The position numbers and the translations under genes are program-made. Shown here piece by piece: positions 16,948-26,422 of a DNA stretch of 64,000 nt (its first letter is position 1; every line of letters begins with the position of its first letter). Where the stretch lies: positions 310,001 through 374,000 of the forward strand of contig DAIPMW010000002.1 of the NCBI GenBank assembly GCA_036768475.1. Reading direction: 5' to 3'. The notes beneath the pieces were generated by a model that searched no databases, was not told where the DNA came from, and saw nothing but the letters and a program-made list of their open reading frames with translations. This stretch comes from JAEUMD01 sp036768475 (GTDB taxonomy: Bacteria; Pseudomonadota; Alphaproteobacteria; Rhizobiales; Hyphomicrobiaceae).

Positions 16948-18399
16948 ATGCGCGAAAGTTTCAGCACGAGCAAGAGATGGGGCCGCGTTAGCGTCGCGGT
17001 GCTGACGGCATTCGCGGCGCTGGTGTCCGATGGAATTCCGGTATCGGCCGAATCGCTTCGCCAAGCTTTGTCATCGGCCTACACATATAACCCGCGCATC
17101 GACGCGGAGCGGGCGCGCTTGCGTGCGACCGACGAGGAAGTGGCGCGGGCCAACTCCGGCTATCGCCCGCAAGCCTCGGCCTCGGCTGACGTCGGCGTTC
17201 AACATACCGAAACCCGTCCCTCGGCGGCGACCAATGGCACCACCGCGACGCGCGGCTACTCGATCAACCTTTCACAGAACCTGTTCAACGGATTTCAGAC
17301 GACCAACGCCGTAAACGAGGCCGAAGCTGGCGTGCGCGCGGGTCGCGAGACGTTGCGCGACGTGGAGCGCGCGGTCTTGCTGGAGGCTGTCACGGCCTAC
17401 ATGGATGTCGTTCGCGATCAGGCCGTGGTGCGTTTGCAGGAAAACAACGTCAAGGTTCTGACCCGCGAATTGAAGGCGACGCGTGATCGGTTCTCGGTCG
17501 GCGAGGTTACGCGCACCGACGTCGCCCAGGCCGAAGCCCGCCGCGCAGGCGCAGTGTCCGCGCTCGATGCCGCCCGTGCCAATCTGAAAATCTCGCGTGC
17601 GAATTACGAGCGTGTCATCGGTCACCCGCCGACGAATGTGGCGGATCCGGGCCCGCCCAACCGCAGCCTGCCAAAATCCCTACCCAACGCCCAATCGATC
17701 GCTGAGCAGGAAAACGCGCTCATCATTGCCGCACTCTACCGCGAGCAGGCGGCGCGCTACACGGTCTCGCGGATCCGTGGCGAATTGTTACCCTCGGCGC
17801 AACTCGAGGCTCAATGGTCCGAGCGCTTCGATCCGAACCGGGGGCTCGATGAGAGCGAGCAGGGCACGATCACCGGCCGGCTTTCGATCCCCATCTATCA
17901 AGGCGGTGAGGTTTCGGCTCGCGTGCGGCAGGCCAAGCATACGCACGTTTCGCGCTTGCAGGAGATCGAGCAGGTTCGCACCGAGGTGCGCGCGGCGGTG
18001 ATCAGCGCCTGGTCGCAGCTTCAGGCCGCCATTGCCCAGGTGCAGTCGGATCGCACGCAGGTTGAAGCCAACCAGACGGCGCTGACCGGTGTCCGCGAAG
18101 AGGAGAAAGTGGGCCAGCGTACACTGCTCGACGTGCTCAATGCCGAGCAGGAGCTGCTCAACGCGCAGGTGCAACTCGTGACCGATGAACGCAATCTCGT
18201 CGTCGTCGGCTACACGGTTCTGTCCGCGATTGGCCGGCTGGATGCGAACCAGTTGGGTGTCGCTTCCAATGTCTACGATCCCGAGGTGCACTATCAGGAA
18301 GTGCGCCGCAAATGGTACGGCCTGTCCATCACGCATGAGGACGGGCGGCGTGAGCGCTTCGACGCCTGGGATGCGCGCGTCGAGCAGCCCTATAAATAA
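16948..18399 (+). CDS. tolC: TolC-family outer-membrane efflux/secretion channel
   Basis: A 483-residue outer-membrane factor forming the trimeric exit duct for tripartite efflux pumps or type I secretion. A signal peptide ends near residue 35 (PVSA before ESLRQAL). Two OEP repeats follow, with the family signatures SINLSQNLFNGFQTTNAV, the SVGEVTRTDVAQAEAR segment and, in the second half, LSIPIYQGGEV and VGQRTLLDVLNAEQELLNAQ. No partner pump genes adjoin it; the downstream neighbours are PopZ-like genes, an order common in rhizobia. Confidence 0.93.
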   Translation: MRESFSTSKRWGRVSVAVLTAFAALVSDGIPVSAESLRQALSSAYTYNPRIDAERARLRATDEEVARANSGYRPQASASADVGVQHTETRPSAATNGTTATRGYSINLSQNLFNGFQTTNAVNEAEAGVRAGRETLRDVERAVLLEAVTAYMDVVRDQAVVRLQENNVKVLTRELKATRDRFSVGEVTRTDVAQAEARRAGAVSALDAARANLKISRANYERVIGHPPTNVADPGPPNRSLPKSLPNAQSIAEQENALIIAALYREQAARYTVSRIRGELLPSAQLEAQWSERFDPNRGLDESEQGTITGRLSIPIYQGGEVSARVRQAKHTHVSRLQEIEQVRTEVRAAVISAWSQLQAAIAQVQSDRTQVEANQTALTGVREEEKVGQRTLLDVLNAEQELLNAQVQLVTDERNLVVVGYTVLSAIGRLDANQLGVASNVYDPEVHYQEVRRKWYGLSITHEDGRRERFDAWDARVEQPYK

Positions 18400-18775
18400 C
18401 TTGGCTTCTGAAGAAGTCGGCGCAGCGCGCGGATAATGCACGCGATCGGCCGCGCGCCCCTTGTCGCGGCGCAGCCCGTGTGCGGCGGGCATGCCGTCGT
18501 GGCGCACGGCAGCACAGCAGCGCCTTGCCCAAAGTTTGCCGCGGATGGCCACTAAGCCTGCATTCTGTGTGGGAAACGGGAGCTGATCGGCAAGCTGCGC
18601 GCATCGTGGAGGACGCCAGGCCACGCCATCGGCAGAGGCTCTTGAGAAGAGCCAGCGCTTGCGGAGTGCCACTGTGGAGGCAGCACCTCGCGGCCGATTG
18701 CGATCGTTTGGGGAGCCAGTTGGCGTAACTGCGGCGTCCGGAGATGCTCCGGGGGCCTTCCAGCGAGGTAGCGTA
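18400..18775. other. Intergenic region tolC to first PopZ-like gene
   Basis: 376 bp of high-G+C sequence. Frames open on both strands but none resembles a protein or has a good ribosome site until the ATG at 18776. No clear terminator was found after tolC. Confidence 0.4.
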
Positions 18776-19636
18776 ATGTCCACTCTCCCCAGGAATGAAC
18801 AGCAGACGATCGAAGACATCCTCGAGCAGATCCGAAAAGAGGCGGCGTCTCAGCCCTTGTTGCGCATTGAGAGAGTGCGGGCCGCACCGCGCCGGACGGG
18901 CGACGGCGCACACGAGCCGGCCGAACCGCGCGCACCAGTGGAAGCCGCGCACCAACCGCCCCGCGATGCCCTGCCGCCGACAGCCGGTCCAGAATGGGCG
19001 TGGGGTGGTGCGAACCGTGAAGACCTCATCTCTCATGATGATGCATCGCCCGACCTGCCGTCGGTGCTGAAGCGCGCCGCCGACACTGCCCACAGCGCAA
19101 GTGTCCATACTTTCCCGCGCACGCCGCGGTCCCGCTTGACCGACGCCCTCCGCAGGGTCCGCGTACCCGGCAGCTCGACATCGACGGCGACGGAACCGGT
19201 CTCCGCACAAGCGCCAGGGCAGACGTCCGACGACCTGTCGCGGCTTGCCCCTGCCACATCACCGCAGGCGATGGCGTCTTCCAATGAGGCTTTACCCGTC
19301 AAACGGCAGATGACGTCGTTCCTCGATACGCGCTTCAAGAAACTCTCCATGCCGCCTGCTGGTACGCAACCCGAGGCCGCGGCGGACAAGGTCTCCGATG
19401 GCGCATCGCCTGCGAGCGCCAGCCAAGGTGAAGCCGCACAGCTCCACGCCTTGATTGAGGCGCTAAGCAAGACGTCTCCCGATGCGCTTTCGCGCTCACA
19501 GCTGGGCGCGGCCGAACTGCTCCGACCAATGCTGAAGCAGTGGCTTATGGAAAACATGCCGCGCATCGTCGAGAGGGCCCTCTCGATGGAGATTGCAGAA
19601 AACACAGGTAGAACCGCGAATAAAAAGATTGTTTGA
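18776..19636 (+). CDS. PopZ-like DUF2497 protein, first of a tandem pair
   Basis: A 286-residue protein with the PopZ layout: a short N-terminal helix (TIEDILEQIRKEA), a long proline- and charge-rich disordered middle, and a C-terminal DUF2497 helix block from about 236 (LGAAELLRPMLKQWLMENMPRIVERALSMEIAE). PopZ self-assembles through this C-terminal part and organises the cell pole in alphaproteobacteria. The ATG at 18776 has GAGGT seven bases upstream. Its N-terminal helix is less like the usual EEILASIRK motif than the next gene's, so partner binding may differ. Confidence 0.82.
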   Translation: MSTLPRNEQQTIEDILEQIRKEAASQPLLRIERVRAAPRRTGDGAHEPAEPRAPVEAAHQPPRDALPPTAGPEWAWGGANREDLISHDDASPDLPSVLKRAADTAHSASVHTFPRTPRSRLTDALRRVRVPGSSTSTATEPVSAQAPGQTSDDLSRLAPATSPQAMASSNEALPVKRQMTSFLDTRFKKLSMPPAGTQPEAAADKVSDGASPASASQGEAAQLHALIEALSKTSPDALSRSQLGAAELLRPMLKQWLMENMPRIVERALSMEIAENTGRTANKKIV

Positions 19637-19972
19637 AAGTGCTGCTAGAGCGTCCGCGCCGCCCGTCCCTGAAATTGCGCGTGCGAACTGCGCACGCCGC
19701 ATTGATGCGACTTGGTCGACAGTGTACGAGCATGAAGGGCATAAGCGGGGGTCGACCGGGCAGCACGCCGCGTAATGCTCGTGGATAGCATCACGCAGCA
19801 TGTGAGCCACATGCGAAGATATTTTGTATGATGGGTACGACCACCGGGATTATCGTTGCACGGTGGTACGTCGAGCCAAGCCCGTAGCGAATTTGATCGG
19901 ATATCTGTGGAGTGCGGTCCACCCGTCAGTGATGCGCGTGGGTGCGGCGACAGGGGCAGGCGAGGGAACAGG
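19637..19972. other. Intergenic region between the two PopZ-like genes
   Basis: 336 bp without a recognisable gene. A TAGAGCG sequence of the kind seen at several gene ends in this window occurs at 19654, 18 bases after the stop codon of the first PopZ-like gene. The gap suggests that the second gene has its own promoter, but none can be assigned. Confidence 0.35.
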
Positions 19973-21628
19973 ATGTCACGACCGGAAACGGCAATGGAAC
20001 CGTCGATGGAGGAAATTTTAGCCTCGATTCGCAAGATCATTGCGGAGGAACCGGCAGGCAAGGCACGCCCTAAGCCGGAGGATCGTCCTGCGCCGTTAGC
20101 GCACGAGCGTGCCTCAGCCTCCCTGTCCTTGCCCCTGGACGAAAGCCCTGGTGCTTCGCGAGGTGCTGCGACCAGTGGGCCATTTGGTCCGGCAGCGGCT
20201 GCTCCCGGTTCCAAGCCCATGCCCAAGTCTTCCATGCCCATGTCCACGCCGCAGCGCGAGGAAAATCCGTTCGACAAGCCAGATCCGTTCCAGGCACCCG
20301 CTGCTGCATCACACGAGTCACGTTCTCAATCAGGCGCAGCCTCCTCCCAGCCGCCGCCTCGCACGGATGTTGCCTCGACACGACCTGCGCTATCGATGGA
20401 CAGTGAGATGCTGTTCGGTCGTTTGGCCGAAGCGTTGCGCGGCGGTCCGGTCGCTGGGCCGGCAATCGCGCCAAGTGTCAAGGTGCCGCCGGCGACGGCG
20501 GTCCCCGTGAGTTCCGACCTGGATGACCTCGACGACCTGCTCGATGAGCATCCAGCAAGCGGTGCGTCGAGCAGCAGAACCCCCGATGCGGGCGAGGCAT
20601 CTGCCACGAGCACACCGACGGTCGATTTCAACGCAATCTTCCCGCGTCGCGGGGGCACGTTGGCCGAGACCACTGCGGCCGGAAAGCGCGAAGCGGATGC
20701 GTTCGAGACGACGCAGAAGCCGCACTTCGGCAAAGGTCTGTCCACGCTAGATGACGAACTGGCGGACATATTGGCGGATGGCGAAGTAACAGATGATGAC
20801 CTGACCAGCGCCGAAGGTCATGCCGCAGGCGAATTGGGCGTTTCCGCGCAGCCAGAGGACGCCGGCATCATCGATCTGCATGAGGCGACGACCGGCGCCT
20901 CTGAGTCCGCGTCCAACGCCTTGGAGATCGATGCCGCGCTTCAGGACCTCGAAGGCGAAGAGGCTGCCAAGTCGGCGTTCGGCGCTCTGATGGCGGGCCT
21001 TGCGGCATCCTCGAAGCCGGAACTGAGGAAACTGGGCGCCACCGTCGCTCCGGAGAAGCCGGAGTCCGCGACCGTGCAAGCCGCAACGGAGATTTCTTCG
21101 GCGGAGGCTGCAGGTAGCGCAAAGAGCGTTGCCACTTCTGGTGCGGAAGCGCTGGAGACCGCGGCCTCATCCGTCGAGGTTTCGGCGCTAACGAAGCCCA
21201 GAGTTGTCGCCGCGAACCTCCCGATCGCCGGGATCGGCGCTGGCGCGACGACAACGCGTGAACAGACGGAATTCCCGCCCGCCTCGATGAGCCAGGGACC
21301 ATCTGAGGCCGCACCGGCTGCACCAGCCCTGCCGTCTGCGGATGCGACTGCCGGCGACGCCCAGTCTGTCCCGGGGGCTCAGCCGGCCATCGGTCTGCCG
21401 CAGGCCGCAGCCGCCACCGGGCTGGCCGCCGCCCTTGCCGTACCCGCGGGCTCGGCCGTGGGCGTGCGCACCGTGGAGGATATCGTCGCCGAACTGCTGC
21501 GGCCGATGTTGCGCGAATGGCTGGCGGAGAACATGCCGCGGATGGTCGAGAAAGCACTTCGCATCGAGCTGGCCGAGGGCCTGAAAACGGTCAATCAGCC
21601 GCCCACGTCCCATGTTGAACCGGATTGA
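19973..21628 (+). CDS. PopZ-like DUF2497 polar-organising protein, second of the pair
   Basis: A 551-residue protein, about three times the length of Caulobacter PopZ. The N-terminal SMEEILASIRKIIAEE is the conserved PopZ helix; residues about 30-490 are acidic, alanine- and proline-rich and look disordered; DUF2497 follows at about 500-545 (VAELLRPMLREWLAENMPRMVEKALRIELAEGL). The start is the ATG at 19973 after GAGGGAACAGG. It should form a polar scaffold for chromosome centromeres and cell-cycle proteins. It lies directly upstream of valS, the usual position of the single DUF2497 gene in rhizobia. Confidence 0.87.
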   Translation: MSRPETAMEPSMEEILASIRKIIAEEPAGKARPKPEDRPAPLAHERASASLSLPLDESPGASRGAATSGPFGPAAAAPGSKPMPKSSMPMSTPQREENPFDKPDPFQAPAAASHESRSQSGAASSQPPPRTDVASTRPALSMDSEMLFGRLAEALRGGPVAGPAIAPSVKVPPATAVPVSSDLDDLDDLLDEHPASGASSSRTPDAGEASATSTPTVDFNAIFPRRGGTLAETTAAGKREADAFETTQKPHFGKGLSTLDDELADILADGEVTDDDLTSAEGHAAGELGVSAQPEDAGIIDLHEATTGASESASNALEIDAALQDLEGEEAAKSAFGALMAGLAASSKPELRKLGATVAPEKPESATVQAATEISSAEAAGSAKSVATSGAEALETAASSVEVSALTKPRVVAANLPIAGIGAGATTTREQTEFPPASMSQGPSEAAPAAPALPSADATAGDAQSVPGAQPAIGLPQAAAATGLAAALAVPAGSAVGVRTVEDIVAELLRPMLREWLAENMPRMVEKALRIELAEGLKTVNQPPTSHVEPD

Positions 21629-21851
21629 GTGGACCGGGCAGCGCACGTGCCGGTCACGCGCCGTGGCAGGCCACGGCACCTGAGCCGGTCAACGGTTCGG
21701 CGGACGGTGCGGCCGCGGACCGCGAAGTTGAGACCGCCGCCCCGTACTTGCGCCCGGTTGACAGGGCCTGAGGCCCGCCCTACCACCGCGCCTTGATCCT
21801 TCTCGAACGAACCGCGGAGAAATGCGCCGTGCGAGGCGCTTAGACAGAGCC

Positions 21852-24800
21852 ATGCTCGATAAGACCTACCAGCCGGCCGCCATCGAGCCGCGCGTGAATG
21901 CTGAATGGGACAATGCCGGGGCCTTCAAGTGCGGCAATCCGGAACGGCTGGCGGCAGGCGCCGCGCCATACGCAATCGTCATCCCCCCGCCCAACGTCAC
22001 CGGCTCGCTCCATATGGGGCATGCCCTCAATAATACGTTGCAGGACGTCCTGTGCCGCTTCGAGCGCATGCGCGGGCGCGACGTGCTCTGGCAGCCGGGT
22101 ACGGACCACGCAGGCATCGCCACACAGATGGTCGTCGAGAGGAAGCTCGCCGCCGAGAACAGGACCGACCGGCGCACGATGGGCCGCGAAGCGTTCCTGA
22201 GGGAGGTATGGCGCTGGAAAGAGGAGTCTGGCGGCACGATCGTCAACCAGTTGAAGCGCCTCGGCGCCTCGTGTGACTGGTCGCGCGAGCGCTTCACCAT
22301 GGACGAAGGGCTGTCGGCGGCCGTCCGCAAGGTGTTCGTCGAGCTCTACCGCGCCGGCCTCATCTACAAGGACAAGCGCCTCGTCAACTGGGACCCCAAG
22401 TTTCAGACCGCGATCTCCGATCTTGAGGTGGTGCAGGTTGAGAAGAAGGGGTCCTTCAAGTGGGAGGACGGCGATCCCGAAAAGCCGTTCGATGCAGGGG
22501 CTCTGGCCAAGACCCTTGCCAAGGATCCCTCCGGTCACATGTATCACTTCCGCTATCCGCTGACCGCCAAGGTGGAGGGCTTTGCCGCCGACCACATTGT
22601 CGTCGCGACGACGCGGCCTGAAACGATGCTGGGTGACACCGGCGTTGCAGTCCACCCGGAGGATGAGCGCTACGCCGCGCTTATTGCGGCGAAGGCGACG
22701 GTCACGCTGCCGCTTGTTGGGCGCGTCATTCCGATCGTTGCGGACGAGTACTCCGATCCGGAAAAGGGTACCGGTGCGGTGAAGATCACACCTGCGCATG
22801 ACTTCAACGACTTCGACGTCGGCAAGCGCCAGGGGCTCGCGCAGATCAACGTACTCGACGCTCATGGCAACATCATCGATGGCGCCGCCGCCGATGAATC
22901 GCAGGTGCCGGCCGCCTACCGCGGCATGGAGCGGTTCGTTGCGCGCCAACGCATCGTTGAGGACATGGCCAAGGCCGGCCTCCTGGCGAAGATCGAGCCG
23001 ACTGCGCATACCGTGCCGCACGGCGACCGGTCGAACGTCGTCATCGAACCGTGGCTGACCGATCAATGGTACGTGAACGCAGCAGAGATGGCCAAGCCTG
23101 CGCTTGCCGCCGTGCGTGCTGGCCGGACGAGCTTCGTGCCCGAGCGTTTCGCCAACGATTATTACCGCTGGCTGGAGAACATTCAGCCATGGTGCATCTC
23201 GCGCCAGCTCTGGTGGGGTCACCAGATCCCCGCGTGGTATGGTCCAGAAAACCCTAACACCTACGGTCAGGCTCCTATATCCGTTGTTGGAGGAATGGCG
23301 TCCTTCCATCGTGAAACGTTTGTTGCAGCGTCAGAGGATGAGGCGCTTGAGGCTGCGAAGGCCTTTTACCCTGCAGGTACGCCGATCAGTATCGCAAGAT
23401 CTAAAGACGAATATGATGCTTGGTTGTCGAGCTATGTGTACGGCAACAACTCGTTGATGCCGATAAAATTGACGCGCGACGAGGACGTTCTCGACACGTG
23501 GTTTTCATCCGCGCTGTGGCCATTCTCCACGCTCGGCTGGCCCGACCAGACACCCGAGCTCGCCCGCTACTATCCGACGACCGTGCTCGTCACCGGTTTC
23601 GACATCATCTTCTTCTGGGTCGCCCGCATGATGATGATGGGCATGCACTTCATGAAGGAGGTGCCGTTCGCTGACGTCTACATCCACGGCCTCGTCCGCG
23701 ACGGCCAGGGCAACAAGATGTCGAAGACCCGCGGCAACGTCATCGATCCGCTCGACATCATCGACGGCATCAGCCTGAAGGATCTCGTCGCCAAGCGCGT
23801 CGCCGGTCTGGACAAGGAGGCCGCCAACCGCGTTGAGCGTGAGGTTAAGAAGGACTTCCCCGAGGGCATCAAGGCCTACGGCACCGATGCGCTGCGCTTC
23901 ACCATGGCGGCGATGGCGGCCCAGGGCTCCGACGTCAAGCTGTCAATCGATCGTGTTGAAGGCTACCGCAATTTCGCGACCAAGCTCTGGAACGCTGCGC
24001 GCTTCGCTGAGATGAACGAGTGCGTCCGCCAGCGCGATTTCTATCCGGCATCAATCAAGGAAACGTTGAACCGCTGGATCGCGGGCGAGGTGGAGCGCAC
24101 GAGCGCCGAGGTGACGGCGGCGCTGGAAGCCTATCGTTTCAACGATGCGGCAGCAGCCGTCTACGAATTCGTTTGGGGCGTTTTCTGCGACTGGTATCTG
24201 GAGCTGATCAAGCCCGTGCTCTCCGGCGACGATCAGGCGGCCATTGCCGAGACGCGCGCGACCACCGCTTGGGTGCTCGACCAGATTCTGAAGCTGCTCC
24301 ACCCCTTCATGCCTTTCATCACCGAGGAGCTTTGGGCGCACATGGTCGAATACGGCGAGAGCCGTACGAGCTTGCTCACATTGAGCCAGTGGCCTGCACA
24401 TTCCGGGCTTGCCTCTCAGGCAGCGGATCAGGAGATTGGCTGGCTCATCAATCTGGTTTCTGAGATCCGCTCCGTCAGAAGCGAGATGAATGTTCCCGCA
24501 GGCGCCAAGATCCCGCTCGTCATCATTGGCGGCAACAAGACCACTGAGCACCGTGTGGCGATGCACGGCGAAACGCTCATGCGGCTCGCCCGCATTGACG
24601 ACATTATCTTTGCCAAGAGCGCGCCGAAAGGCGCGGCGATGGTCGTGGCCGGTGAGACGACGGCAGCGCTGCCGCTCGAAGGCATCATCGATATGGCGGC
24701 CGAGAAGAAGCGCCTCGCCCGCGAGATTGAGAAAGCCAATGTCGATATCGGCAAGATGGACGCCAAGCTGGACAATCCGAACTTCATCGAGCGTGCCAAG

Positions 24801-24893
24801 CCCGAGGCAATTGCCGAGGCGCGCGAGCGCAAGGCGGAGCTTGAGGACATAGTGGTGCGTCTCGGCGCGGCACTGAAGCGCCTCGAGGCATAG
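21852..24893 (+). CDS. valS: Valyl-tRNA synthetase
   Basis: A 1013-residue class I aminoacyl-tRNA synthetase. HIGH-type motif HMGH is near residue 55 (PPPNVTGSLHMGHAL) and the KMSKS motif is near 621 (GNKMSKTRGNVIDP); the editing domain has TTRPETMLGDTGVAV; a C-terminal coiled coil (KKRLAREIEKANVDI) ends the protein. The ATG at 21852 matches family N-termini; an upstream ATG at 21822 is less likely. Residues about 464-541, between IPAWYGPENP and LTRDEDVLDTW, are longer than usual and their DNA is near 50 percent G+C, well below the flanks. The stop TAG is followed by AGC. Confidence 0.97.
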   Translation: MLDKTYQPAAIEPRVNAEWDNAGAFKCGNPERLAAGAAPYAIVIPPPNVTGSLHMGHALNNTLQDVLCRFERMRGRDVLWQPGTDHAGIATQMVVERKLAAENRTDRRTMGREAFLREVWRWKEESGGTIVNQLKRLGASCDWSRERFTMDEGLSAAVRKVFVELYRAGLIYKDKRLVNWDPKFQTAISDLEVVQVEKKGSFKWEDGDPEKPFDAGALAKTLAKDPSGHMYHFRYPLTAKVEGFAADHIVVATTRPETMLGDTGVAVHPEDERYAALIAAKATVTLPLVGRVIPIVADEYSDPEKGTGAVKITPAHDFNDFDVGKRQGLAQINVLDAHGNIIDGAAADESQVPAAYRGMERFVARQRIVEDMAKAGLLAKIEPTAHTVPHGDRSNVVIEPWLTDQWYVNAAEMAKPALAAVRAGRTSFVPERFANDYYRWLENIQPWCISRQLWWGHQIPAWYGPENPNTYGQAPISVVGGMASFHRETFVAASEDEALEAAKAFYPAGTPISIARSKDEYDAWLSSYVYGNNSLMPIKLTRDEDVLDTWFSSALWPFSTLGWPDQTPELARYYPTTVLVTGFDIIFFWVARMMMMGMHFMKEVPFADVYIHGLVRDGQGNKMSKTRGNVIDPLDIIDGISLKDLVAKRVAGLDKEAANRVEREVKKDFPEGIKAYGTDALRFTMAAMAAQGSDVKLSIDRVEGYRNFATKLWNAARFAEMNECVRQRDFYPASIKETLNRWIAGEVERTSAEVTAALEAYRFNDAAAAVYEFVWGVFCDWYLELIKPVLSGDDQAAIAETRATTAWVLDQILKLLHPFMPFITEELWAHMVEYGESRTSLLTLSQWPAHSGLASQAADQEIGWLINLVSEIRSVRSEMNVPAGAKIPLVIIGGNKTTEHRVAMHGETLMRLARIDDIIFAKSAPKGAAMVVAGETTAALPLEGIIDMAAEKKRLAREIEKANVDIGKMDAKLDNPNFIERAKPEAIAEARERKAELEDIVVRLGAALKRLEA

Positions 24894-25026
24894 AGCGATT
24901 GCATTCTGGTTTTTCTCGCCGTCGAACTGCGGCGTTTCGCTGGACGGATCGCGTGCCTATCCTGCTTGGCGGAACATTAGCCGATCCTGCTGCGTTCCAA
25001 AGCGTGACGAAGCAGGAGCAACTGCC

Positions 25027-25248
25027 ATGCCAGCGAGATCAAAAGTACAGCAGAAAGCAGCCGGCGCCGCCCTCGCCGCCAAGCGCGGCGAGATCAAGAA
25101 ATCCGCTCTCAAGGGTGCATCGAAAGAGATGTACGAAGACATGAGCGAGACGCAGCTTGAGGAGTTCGCACAGACCAAGCGCAAGGGGCTTCCCGAGCGG
25201 AAGGGAAAGCGAAAGCCTGCGAAAAAGTCATCGAAATCTTCAAGATAG
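25027..25248 (+). CDS. Small conserved DUF3008 protein
   Basis: A 73-residue, very basic protein. The N-terminus MPARSKVQQKAAGAALAAK, the central KGASKEMYEDMSE and FAQTKRKGLPERKGK match DUF3008, a family of unknown function widespread in proteobacteria. GAGCAAC precedes the ATG. It lies alone between valS and a convergent protease gene, and its stop codon is the first TAG of the palindrome that follows. Confidence 0.85.
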   Translation: MPARSKVQQKAAGAALAAKRGEIKKSALKGASKEMYEDMSETQLEEFAQTKRKGLPERKGKRKPAKKSSKSSR

Positions 25249-25306
25249 AGCCCGATCGACCTCGATGGAAGCAGTCGTGCTTCCATCTCAGCCAAATCAG
25301 GCTCTA
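25246..25306. terminator. Two-level palindrome shared by convergent genes
   Basis: The outer arms are TAGAGCC-C-GAT and ATC-A-GGCTCTA; the inner hairpin is a perfect 10-bp stem, GATGGAAGCA and TGCTTCCATC, around a GTCG loop. Each end is a TAG stop codon, on the plus strand for DUF3008 and on the minus strand for the protease. It probably acts as a two-way terminator. No T-run is present, so it may instead be a mobile intergenic palindrome. Confidence 0.7.
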
Positions 25307-26422
25307 GCCCGGTTTGGCGGTGCAGATGGATTGCAACGCGATCCACTGCGCGTTGCTCAGCGCCGGTGTCGCCGGGTAGCGGTGGGCGTGGTCGACGCGG
25401 CGGATGCGCTCGCTGGTCGGTGGATGTGTGCGCAGCATGTCCAGGAAGGTTGCCCCCTCCTGTTTGCTGTTGCCGTCCGGTGATTCCATCTTGCTCACCC
25501 GCCGGAAGAAATCGCCCAGCCCCTTGGCCGAGATGCCGGATGTCTCAAGCCGCTTCAGCGCTTCTTCATCCGCTTCCTCCTCCGCCTGTCGCGTGTAGGA
25601 AAGCTGTGTCAGAAGCACGCCGACGTTAGCAAGTGTGCCGCTACCGCCGCCCAGCAGAAGTTCCACTGCCGCGGACATGCCGATCACGCGCACCAGCGAT
25701 GTCTCGGGGTGCAGCAGCGCCGCATGGCCCATCTCGTGTGCCAGCACGCCCGCCACCTCGTCGGCGCTCTTCGCCGATTCAATGAGCCCGCGCGTCAAGA
25801 CGATGCGATTGCCGGGCGTGGCGAAGGCATTGACGAGATCCCAGTCGACCACGACCACCTGGAATGCCGGCTTATGGTCGCTCCCGCCGACAAGGCGCTG
25901 CACCATGGATTGCACCGCTTCGTTGCCCGACTGCGTCTTGCAGATCGGGCGGCTGTCAGTGAGTGAGCGAATGGAATGATCGCCAAGTGATATGCGCACG
26001 GTGTCAGGCATCATCCGCGCCAGCGTGCGCGCCGGCGAAAGTTCCGCCAGCGAGACGAGCGTGAGCACTGCGACGACACCCGCCGCTGCCCACAACCAGG
26101 GGACGGCAGCGCGCCGGCGTGCGGCCCGCGTCGTCAGATGAGGTGCGGCCTTGGCCAGAGCGCGCGCGAACTGCCCGTGCGGAATGAAAAGGCTCGCACC
26201 GGGCTGGTAGGTGTAACTGACGAGCGCATCGATCGCGTGCGGGCTCAGCGGCTCGGAGGTTTCGAGTGCGCCATATGGCCAGATGAGTTCGCGTCCGTCC
26301 TTTTCGAACCAGATCAGAAGTCCGCGCGGGCTGAGCGCTATCCGCACATCCTGTGCGGCTGCCGTTTTTCCATCGGAGAACCGCCCTTCGAAGAAGGGGC
26401 CGAGTGACGTGTCATAGGGCAT
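25304..26422 (-). CDS. M48-family metallopeptidase, membrane anchored
   Basis: A 372-residue protein with the zinc protease motif HEMGH at about 229-233 and the downstream glutamate region EEEADEEALKRL. The N-terminal about 95 residues form a separate domain (GRFSDGKTAAAQDVRIAL), then a transmembrane helix near 107-129, then the periplasmic or cytoplasmic protease. Substrates are unknown; relatives degrade misfolded envelope proteins. Its ATG at 26422 overlaps the end of the DUF898 gene by 11 bases, so the two are translationally coupled and probably work together. Confidence 0.87.
   Translation of the reverse strand: MPYDTSLGPFFEGRFSDGKTAAAQDVRIALSPRGLLIWFEKDGRELIWPYGALETSEPLSPHAIDALVSYTYQPGASLFIPHGQFARALAKAAPHLTTRAARRRAAVPWLWAAAGVVAVLTLVSLAELSPARTLARMMPDTVRISLGDHSIRSLTDSRPICKTQSGNEAVQSMVQRLVGGSDHKPAFQVVVVDWDLVNAFATPGNRIVLTRGLIESAKSADEVAGVLAHEMGHAALLHPETSLVRVIGMSAAVELLLGGGSGTLANVGVLLTQLSYTRQAEEEADEEALKRLETSGISAKGLGDFFRRVSKMESPDGNSKQEGATFLDMLRTHPPTSERIRRVDHAHRYPATPALSNAQWIALQSICTAKPG

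Noticed and set aside
17788..19210. Long minus-strand frames over tolC and the first PopZ-like gene
   Set aside because: They run through two good plus-strand genes and resemble no protein.
21840..23309. 489-residue antisense frame inside valS
   Set aside because: Shadow of a high-G+C coding region; its sequence looks random and valS is unmistakable.
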